Below, in pieces: positions 58,001-64,000 of a stretch of 64,000 bases of DNA (position 1 is its first letter; each line of letters begins with the position of its first letter). Below the pieces are notes generated by a model. The model had not been told where the DNA came from, ran no database searches, and worked only from the letters and a program-made list of their open reading frames with translations. Both the position numbers and the translations under genes were made by a program. The stretch comes from Mermis nigrescens (lineage: Eukaryota; Nematoda; Enoplea; Mermithida; Mermithidae), in the NCBI GenBank assembly GCA_036768485.1, contig JAVLUZ010000157.1, forward strand, positions 13,876,011 to 13,940,010. The letters run 5' to 3'.

Positions 58001-60512
58001 AAGTGCCGAAAATTCAATTCATATGTGGCTATTTTCATCTCGTAATTTCCTTTATGTCCTACACAACAAGTACACGAGTCCTAAATTTGGTCCAACCGAT
58101 TTGAGATTCAGCCATAGTCCAAAAACCTTTGCAGTTCGTTAGATAGCCGAATCAGGGTTCGACTGAAAATAGCTATTATAGCTTTTTTCAATATTTTATC
58201 ATACCACTGACGTCTTTCTTCAAAATTTTACGGCATTATGGTAGAATTTTTCAGTCTATTTCTCAGCTCTTAACTTATCGGAGAATCGATTAAACAAGTC
58301 TCTTGTTTTATTTTAATAACCTTTCTGTTTATTTCTATTACCTGATAACGTAGCCTGAACCTGCGGTTCTTGAGATACTGGATTGACTGCAAAATAATAA
58401 AAATATTATTAGGACCAAATAGCGATTTTGAAGAGTAAAATAATAACTGTTCAGACAAACGATATGATGCACTGTTGAAACGAAATTCAAAGAGATCACT
58501 TAGCAGAAAACTATTTCAAATAAACACACAGCGAATGATGAATAATAATGTGAGGTATGAAGTAATAATTCTATTATAAGAGGATTGATTAGTGAATATC
58601 AAAAGCACTAGAGCTAAATTCAAAAATTAGCTTAAAGATATGAAAGAAAGAACGTAAATTACGTTAATATGAATCAGGAACAGCCGGCAAGAAACGTAAG
58701 TTCAACTCAGGTCATAATAATGATTATAATCAGAATAATTAAATAATATAATAGCATAATAATCAAAATCACATAGTATGTCTACAAAACATACTTTTTA
58801 TGGTCCATTTAAGGGCTGCTTACTTCGAGCACGTGAATTGGATAGCATTCGATAGCTACAGAAAAATCAAGCCAAACTCAGCATGAAAAATAATCTGTTT
58901 CGCGACCATATTGACTATCTTAGCCATTAATACGATGCTTCGCTAATGCGAAGAAATGCTTCCAACCGTAGTCATTTTACTAGAATGTTGCTTAAACTTT
59001 AGAAGGCTTTCCTCTTTTAAAATATTTAAAAACTTAAAATTTTATTCATTTTTTAAAGCATCGAATTACTCAAAATTCTCATAATTTTATTTTATTTTAC
59101 CCGCCGCAGATGCCAGCGGGGTGTCGGCGCAAGCGTCCAAATTACAAATCAATTTTTTGGTCGGAGTGGCGGCGTGTTGCATAATTTTGTCCAAATTTAC
59201 CGAAGGGCCTCCTTGCTCGGGAAACAAAAAAGTTTGGCAACCGTTTTTCTGCGGATCTTGCAATAAAAGGCGCTTCGGATCGCCCGTGTTTACGGACCGA
59301 GTGAATTCGGCTGCAATGACGCCGTTTTCTACCGTCGCTTTGACAAGCTGGGCGTTTTGGGGCGAAACGACCTTCGGTTCCGCATACTCATTGCTGTGCC
59401 TGCCATTTAATTACAATATTTTTTTACATTTTTTATGATATATTTTTTATATTATAATATCCTTTTTCTGCATTCCATGCTTGCATGTAATAGGAGCATG
59501 GGGCCCCTACCCAAAATCAGTCGTCCCCCATGGCACCTAAAGCCCGAAAATTGTTGACCGCTCCCTTTTTGGAAAAAACTGAACTTTTTGGCCGTTTTGA
59601 CGTGTTTTTAGACCATTCTTGGTCAAGCATTGGAGGTAAATCCCCCCCTCTCCTGAAAATGGCCGGGGACCCCGCACCGGAGTTTCTAGCCATCAAATAT
59701 ACGATTGCTTGTAACTGTTAAACATATTTGCAATAAAATATTTTAGTTCCGTACAGTCCAGTTCAATAAGGAAGACTCTTTTTATTAATTTGTTTTCAAG
59801 AAAAGTAATTTTTGGAAAAGATTTTAAACATGTAGACAAACAAACTGATCAATGAATTAATTAATTAATGGAAATAAATACGATTAAATGCAAAGGGTGA
59901 TAGAAAAATTGCAATATGTTTGTTATGGTCAAAACCATGAATGTTTTTCCCATATAGCAATCTTATACCTTTGCTAATTGCTTTTATTCCTCATATTTTT
60001 GTATATACCGCCTTTTTTGGTAGTTTACGGCGGTAAAATTATTATTTAGTGGTCTTAATTAGCAAATCCTTGCTTGGAACGTCGGCCTACGTTGAAATAG
60101 TCGCAAAAGAGTGTTTATTTCTATTGTTGAATGTTTTCAGATTTAGATTTGTCAATTCTATTATTCGTTTAGGATCAGTTTTGCGGGTTTTCATCATTAT
60201 GTTACCCTTTGATTGCGTATCTATCGAAAAATACGTAGGTTTACGAGAATTAGTAGCGAAAAAGGAGAAAGAAAGCTATAAAGAAGAATTAATACACTCC
60301 CTGTAGGACACCTCTGTAAATAAATGAAAAACAACATAATTAAATAAATAAAATAAATAAATAAATTAAATAAATACATAGATAGACAAAGAAATAGATA
60401 AATAAATGAACGAATAAAGAGCTAACTGGATGAATAAATAAATAAATAGATGGAAAATAAATAAATATATAAATAAATGAATAAATAAACAAATAAATAA
60501 TAAATCAATAAG

Positions 60513-60611
<99 letters not shown>

Positions 60612-61821
60612 ATAGATTAATAAACGTTTTGGTAAAAATTAATTTATCGAAAAATTTTTATAAGTCTTTTGATTTGTAAAATTTTAGAACTTTTTAGATT
60701 GAGAAAAATTTAATTTTAAAAATGTCCTAATTTTTTAATTAAAGGGTGAAAATTCTATAAATAACCTTACCTGTCCGATAAGACTGCTTTGTTGCCTACC
60801 GTATTCACGATAATCATGTCCGCGTTTTGCTGAAAATAATGCCACAAATACGATATATATGTATTTTCAAAATGTTGAAGATATGAATTTAATAAGACAA
60901 AATTTATTCACTTTAATTTTCCTCCAGTTCTCGGGTTGAAAATCTCAGATTTTCCTCTTTCTATTCGACCATCGACCTAGGAAATCTTTCACCTAGAAGC
61001 TAATTTCTCGTTCAGAGTTATGGATCAGGCCACGTCTAAGAATACTTAACATATCGTATTTAGATTTTGAGCTATTTCTAACTATTTTATTTTATGTTCT
61101 ATATTTTTATATCAAGTGAATAACTCATTTATATATTTCTAACTATTTCTAAATAATTTTAAGACATATAACACACATTAAACAGACTTTAATAAAGGCT
61201 AAAATCTCTGGCATAATTTAACATTGCATCGAAATAGCTATATTCCTAAATATAATATTATACATAGTTGCGTAGACTCATAGATACCGAATTATCATTT
61301 TTCTTGTTCTTGCTGGTTCTGTATGAATTATCACTATTCTAATGATTTCTGTCAGAATTTTAGAAGACAAATTGTTTGTTTCATACATGGGTAGGACTTA
61401 AATTTTCGGATGTCTGAAAAAGAGAATTGTAAATTTTTCCCAAAGCCAATTAATTTCATGCTAAGACAACTAAACACCATTACTAGATAGTCCTTTCTTA
61501 GAGTTCATCCTATCCATTGTTATCAAAACATCGCAAAATTAACGAAAAATTTAAAAAAAATTTGATTACAATTTTGGGAAGGGTCCTAGCGTAGGCCGTT
61601 TTTTGTCCTTAGGGGTCCAAGTAACTCCCCCTCACTCACTCACGCTTCTGTGTGCTAGGTTTTGTATACCATGCCATCTCCGAATCCTACTCCAGTCCAA
61701 TAGCCGCCCGCCGACTTTTGTTTGGCAACTAAGTTGAAACGTACTACGTAATCGGGCTTATGAAGCGTCCACGAAATATTATAATTGCCATCCGGCGATG
61801 AATAATCACATTGTGCGAGTA
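46090..61821 (-). CDS. Secreted DOMON-domain protein with Cys-rich C-terminus (7 exons, 5' end missing)
   Basis: Exons (minus): 61821-61670, 60829-60771, 59399-59101, 58386-58342, 57084-56899, 47654-47539 and 46188-46090 (TGA). Every junction is GT-AG and all phases agree. The first three exons encode a DOMON domain, a heme- or sugar-binding beta-sandwich of extracellular proteins: CDYSSPDGNYNISWTL, WTGVGFGDGM, QNADMIIV, AEFTRSVNTGDPKRLLL, then HAATPTKKLICNL, the closing motif usual in nematode single-DOMON proteins. Next is a Pro/Ser/Thr/Gln-rich linker of about 75 residues. The last two exons give a six-Cys module (TLCPPR, RMCVKY, ACNLL, RECCNYL, PSVCRSF). A signal-peptide exon is expected upstream of 61,821 but was not found. 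The 9.2-kb intron between exons 5 and 6 holds the 7.8-kb palindrome. Assigning the last two exons to this gene rests on phase and composition; a separate gene is possible. Confidence 0.75.
46430..46880. mobile_element. Variant MITE (as at 24.7 kb)
   Basis: Shares ATTCTGGGGAGATC, ATGGGTACGCGTTAAAAACA and CAATGCTC...CAGATATAAAAACAG with the 24,700-24,900 element; the right part has GGCGTGGAGGGTCAAAC. Boundaries are approximate. The open frame at 46,687-46,869 is repeat-borne. Confidence 0.5.
47289..47522. mobile_element. Family 1 MITE beside a DOMON-gene donor
   Basis: CATACGTGGCAGCAAGAAAA ... CACGCCCAGGTGTA, ending about 16 bp from the 3' end of DOMON exon 6 (47,539). No target duplication is recognisable. 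Confidence 0.75.
47655..48601. other. DOMON intron sequence left of the palindrome
   Basis: AT-rich. GGATTTAGAGGGTGGCCGCC at 48,370 resembles a family 3 end. No gene recognised. Confidence 0.5.
49600..50150 (+). repeat. 21-bp minisatellite, left arm
   Basis: Units of TTTTGTCAAGTTGTGAAAATT with C/T and length variants, about 25 copies, broken once by TACGTGCTTAAGCATAG at 49,850. Long frames on both strands are translations of the repeat. Confidence 0.95.
50222..50458 (+). CDS. Basic protein ORF in left arm, unknown
   Basis: A 78-codon frame after a stop at 50,219. It is Lys-rich at first, then GDFWRRAKLVQLGPLSN, PAAEGFFPSDLTLADAVNQA and a basic tail RGKRKRQDTE ending TAA inside an AATAAA. 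Composition is clearly protein-like and nuclear-localisation-like. Upstream the frame is lost in poly(A) tracts whose lengths differ between arms, so the start is unknown. The mirrored copy lies at 54,609-54,842. It converges with the secreted-protein gene; the stop codons are about 115 bp apart. Family not recognised. Confidence 0.45.
   Translation, partial: DKKKQKKRKNVDPRLIGDFWRRAKLVQLGPLSNTSRKKSVGGLLQPAAEGFFPSDLTLADAVNQAFVTRGKRKRQDTE
50573..51216 (-). pseudogene. Secreted Ser/Thr-rich protein gene, left-arm copy
   Basis: Exons (minus) about 51216-51069, 51011-50845 and 50789-50573, with introns of 57 and 55 nt (GT-AG). The reading has a hydrophobic leader, a Cys cluster (AYCSCNIPEKSLLCEI), a hydrophilic middle, a Ser/Thr-rich stretch (TQFSTQFSTSNAPSSTTTG) and a hydrophobic C-terminal tail (TPVIATASIFAFLIF) typical of a membrane or GPI anchor. 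One extra base near the ATG puts the start codon out of frame, so this copy has an intact tail but a broken start. Confidence 0.55.
51731..51967 (-). pseudogene. ORF remnant in left arm, unknown
   Basis: Protein-like reading (NRPQLIKGFKNRNSNYV, DEKIRFPNGLLPYDINKFIY), then a frame change into NPLEIQLRSFGAFFDVRNL. The mirrored right-arm copy is split by the MITE at 52,993. Family not recognised. Confidence 0.35.
52344..52450. other. Unique spacer (hinge) of the giant palindrome
   Basis: 107 bp between the arms. On the minus strand it is open from an ATG at 52,443 (MNSSVVLWGDYNHGAYLSEL) and runs on into the left arm. It is the only sequence in the element present once, so possibly the remnant of a deleted core. 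Confidence 0.6.
52993..53259. mobile_element. Family 1 MITE with empty site in the other arm
   Basis: CATACGTGGGC...GCCCAGGTGTG, 267 bp, flanked by TTTATTAC at 52,985-52,992 and 53,260-53,267. The left arm (about 51,790-51,805) has this 8-mer once with no insertion, which fixes the element boundaries and the 8-bp duplication. Confidence 0.95.
53332..53556 (+). pseudogene. ORF remnant in right arm, mirror of the left-arm remnant
   Basis: A 74-codon frame (NPLEIQLRSFDAFFDVRNL, ELTISFSEEFRHYFT) continuing further than its left-arm counterpart. It begins 73 bp right of the inserted MITE. Family not recognised. Confidence 0.35.
53852..54486 (+). pseudogene. Secreted Ser/Thr-rich protein gene, right-arm copy
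   Basis: Exons 53852-53998, 54056-54222 and 54279-54486, with introns of 57 and 56 nt. The start is in frame and encodes a good signal peptide (MRFLSLLSILIYFQPISC). One C fewer in the C-run after 'TMVFTGQTP' shifts the frame, so the hydrophobic C-terminal anchor is lost and replaced by an unrelated tail. This is the opposite damage to the left-arm copy. Confidence 0.55.
54609..54842 (-). CDS. Basic protein ORF in right arm, mirror of 50,222-50,458
   Basis: Reads the same basic C-terminal sequence as the left-arm copy up to the stop at 54,609-54,611. It differs mainly in poly(A)/poly(T) run lengths upstream, where the frame is lost. Confidence 0.4.
   Translation of the reverse strand, partial: TKKQKKRKNVDPRLIGDFWRRAKLVQLGPLSNTSRKKSVGGLLQPAAEGFFPSDLTLADAVNQAFVTRGKRKRQDTE
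54900..55480 (-). repeat. 21-bp minisatellite, right arm
   Basis: Mirror of the left-arm array (CACAACTTGACAAAAAATTTT units), with some units different in number and sequence. Confidence 0.95.
56445..56669. mobile_element. Possible family 3 (hAT-type) MITE
   Basis: Starts TTTCAGTGCCTTGCGCC and ends GAATCCGCCACTG, the complement of the CAGTGGCGGATTC terminus. No matching target duplication. It lies just right of the giant palindrome. Confidence 0.4.
57697..57955. mobile_element. Family 1 MITE with exact 8-bp TSD
   Basis: CATAGGTGGGCAGCACC ... CACGCCCATGTGTG, 259 bp, with GTCAGCAA duplicated at 57,689-57,696 and 57,956-57,963. In the intron between DOMON exons 4 and 5. Confidence 0.93.
59475..59712. 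mobile_element. Family 2 MITE
   Basis: TGCATGTAATAGGAGCATGG ... CGGAGTTTCTAGCCATCAAA, with family blocks CCACCC/ACCCAAAATC and GGCCGGGGACCCC. Between DOMON exons 2 and 3. Confidence 0.65.
60329..60614 (+). repeat. (AAAT)n microsatellite
   Basis: AATA repeats, pure from about 60,508 to 60,612, in a DOMON intron. Confidence 0.95.
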
Positions 61822-62815
61822 CTGTAATAAATTTAATGATAAAACATTTTTTCAAACGTAATAATTTCGCAAGAGGAAAAGGCAATAGAAAAAATTTTTT
61901 ATAGCGATAGAAACAGATTTATTTACCGATTTTTTCAAATTTGCATAATTATGCAAAAGAAATCGCTTTCTATCCTAATTGACGTATGTCTTTTGCACGC
62001 ATCTATGTACATAATTATTCCGTTTTCAGAGTTAAAAGGGGTTTGGGAGTATAGACCTTAAAATGGAAGAATGGGAAATTTTATTAGGGAAAATATAAAA
62101 AAATGAAGGCCAAAAATTAAATTTAAATCAAAAATGTTCCGCAAAAATGCTTAAAATTGACTAAAAACTGTTCTACTAGCAAAAGTTCTACGCTTACTTA
62201 GCAATTATATTAGTTTTTGAGGCCATTTTAGCTCAAAAAACGTCTCTTCTGTGCACTTATGTATGTAGTTAAGCAATCTTTGTTTTTAATTTCATTGTTT
62301 CGAAATGAGTGATTTGATTATCAAAACTACTTTAATTAGTGTCTTAACTTATGTATTTTTGATTTTCTGATTTTGCTTTAACAACTATTATAGTCTAACT
62401 TACAAGATCGATACGAGTAATTAGGCGAACAGAAGCATAAAATGTAGTAGAAGGAAAATAATTGAAACAAAATGCAAAATTTAATCAATACAGGACATCA
62501 TAATATTACAAAAACCGTAACAAATATGCTATGCTATTTATAAAATATGAGCTCGTATGCTAGTGGACCATGAAAGAAAAGCGCTTGCCTAGGCTCCAAA
62601 TAGGGGTTTATAGTTCAACAATTTTTGAAGGCCAAAACTGCGACAGAAAAATTGATGGTAGAAGCAGAAAACGCAATTTTTCGATATTTCACTTCAAAGT
62701 CAATCTGTCCACTGGCAACAATAATATCGGAAACACAGAAAAAACTTTTAAAATTAATCTCATGAATTCTTTTGGGGCTTTTTGAGACAATAATTTCGCT
62801 TCTTGGAGTTTAGAA
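61822..62815. other. Upstream DOMON sequence, no exon found
   Basis: A signal-peptide exon ending in phase 1 is expected on the minus strand here or further right. I see no convincing ATG-hydrophobic-GT combination. Confidence 0.4.
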
Positions 62816-62986
62816 CACATGTGGGCGTGGGGGAGGGGGGTTCTTGGGGTTATGATTCCTCAGTACTTGGAAAATTCCCCGCAGATTACTGTAGATCCCC
62901 AAAATTCTATTTATAGTAACATGTTGGCGATTTTTGGAAATTTTTGGCGATTTCACCCTCCAGAATCTTCTTGCTGCTCATGCATG
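62816..62986. mobile_element. Short family 1 MITE
   Basis: CACATGTGGGCGTGGG ... TCTTGCTGCTCATGCATG, 171 bp. Target duplication not recognisable. Confidence 0.7.
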
Positions 62987-63187
62987 TTAAAGACCCAGAT
63001 CTTCCCGCGTTTGTATGTGCTGGCGAGGATTAGAAATAATTCTTTTTAGAAAACCAATAATTATATAGACAAAAAAGTCCATACAAAATTGATTAAAATT
63101 ATCAGTATTTCAGATCATGGGGAAAATGAAATTTTTAAAAATGAAAAATGCTTTTGTATGAATAACAGCAACAACGTATGCATACAG

Positions 63188-63418
63188 CATACATGTCAGA
63201 GGGAATATGGAAAGATGGGGGATCCCCCACCCAAAGTCGGCCGTCCCCCTCTCCCTCAAAGCCAGAAGTTTTATAACCTTTTTCCTGATTTTGGGAAATT
63301 AAATTTTTTTGGCCGTTTTATTTGATTTTTGGCAATTTTTGGCCACAAATCAGAGGTCACCCCCTAAAATTGGCCGGGGACCCCCACCCAACCAAAATTT
63401 TGAGCCGTTACATGTATG
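63188..63418. mobile_element. Family 2 MITE with 8-bp flanks
   Basis: CATACATGTCAGAGGG ... GAGCCGTTACATGTATG, 231 bp. Flanks GCATACAG / GTATACAG match at 7 of 8, so this family too is hAT-like. Confidence 0.8.
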
Positions 63419-63426
63419 GTATACAG

Positions 63427-64000
63427 TAAGAAACGAGACAAGAAAAAGATAAATTAATATTGCGTATCGCATCGCATGTCTGATAGGTACTCAATTAATG
63501 CGCATTACGCAAAAATTAGAGCGTATAATTTAGCGAAATAAAGCAAAAACGCGACTGTTGACATAAGTAAATAAGCGTAAAACATCCTATAGACAAATTC
63601 AAAAGTTCATGTTTCATAGATATTATATATTTTTTTCTATCCGTTTTTGCTCCATTTTCTAATTAAAAAAATTGAATGATGATTGAATTCGAAACGTTGA
63701 CATTTCCAGAAAAAAACTCGAAAATTGGGTTTTTAAATGCAAAGTTCGATACTTGTGTATTTTGATTTGTATTTAAAATTTGAGTTTCAAAAATAGGTAA
63801 AAACTAAACACATGACGAATCCATGACAGAGAAGCCGTATTTCTGCTGCGCAGAAATAACTGTTTTTTGACAGTTTCGAGCAGTTTTATGTGTTTTTAGT
63901 CGATGTATGGTTGCTAATTAAAAGTTTAACAGGAGTTTAAAATTCAGCTGAAAACGGATCATTTTTGAGCTACAACAATGGCCGGCGTATGAGTAGCGGC
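63427..64000. other. Nothing recognised
   Basis: AT-rich sequence to the window end. ATGGCCGGCG near 63,978 could be the start of a gene that continues beyond the window, but this cannot be judged. Confidence 0.4.

Noticed and set aside
60049..60306. 85-codon plus-strand frame inside a DOMON intron
   Set aside because: Composition is somewhat protein-like, but the start is not ATG and there is no splice partner and no recognisable motif.

Overview
The window is eukaryotic invertebrate DNA: AT-rich, gene-poor, packed with transposon relics, and with short exons split by GT-AG introns. The protein sequences point to a nematode (inference, not proven). The peroxiredoxin and the DOMON-domain protein read most like nematode family members, some introns are only 55-57 nt, and a TTTTTCAG acceptor lies just 5' of the peroxiredoxin ATG, as expected for trans-splicing. 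No prokaryotic features were seen. Most long open frames here are translated repeats; the real genes are chains of short exons, which I joined by splice-site phase.

Layout. 2.8-4.9 kb (+): 3' end of a tandem ubiquitin-like (Ubl) gene. 7.6-8.0 kb: near-perfect foldback element. 9.7-12.5 kb: decayed PIF/Harbinger transposon split by a MITE whose core has become a minisatellite. 13.8-15.1 kb (+): small three-exon gene of unknown function. 15.6 kb: assembly gap beside a tyrosine-recombinase fragment. 16.4-18.2 and 40.8-44.6 kb: a dispersed two-part repeat. 19.7-31.3 kb (-): complete five-exon 2-Cys peroxiredoxin gene whose introns are filled with hAT-like MITEs, foldbacks and a 1-kb (AACC)n array. 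33.3-35.9 kb: 2.6-kb hAT-type element with GC-rich ends. 36.8-40.0 kb: nested inverted repeats, a dead mariner and a LINE remnant. 44.85-45.42 kb: piggyBac-type MITE. 46.1-61.8 kb (-): DOMON-domain secreted-protein gene, seven recognised exons.

The most striking object lies inside an intron of the DOMON gene. It is a 7.8-kb inverted repeat (48,608-56,430) with arms of 3.7-4.0 kb, a 107-bp spacer, AGTAGT/ACTACT termini and a 6-bp target duplication AATAAT. These are the end signatures of a Polinton/Maverick element, but the usual coding core is absent. Each arm carries a 21-bp minisatellite, a basic ORF, and a small secreted Ser/Thr-rich protein gene with tiny introns; the two copies of that gene carry different frameshifts. 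One arm also holds a hAT MITE that the other lacks, giving a natural empty site.

The main MITE family (about 240-600 bp, CAYACSTGGGC-type ends, 8-bp target duplications) occurs at least 15 times. One copy lies within 2 bp of a peroxiredoxin splice donor.
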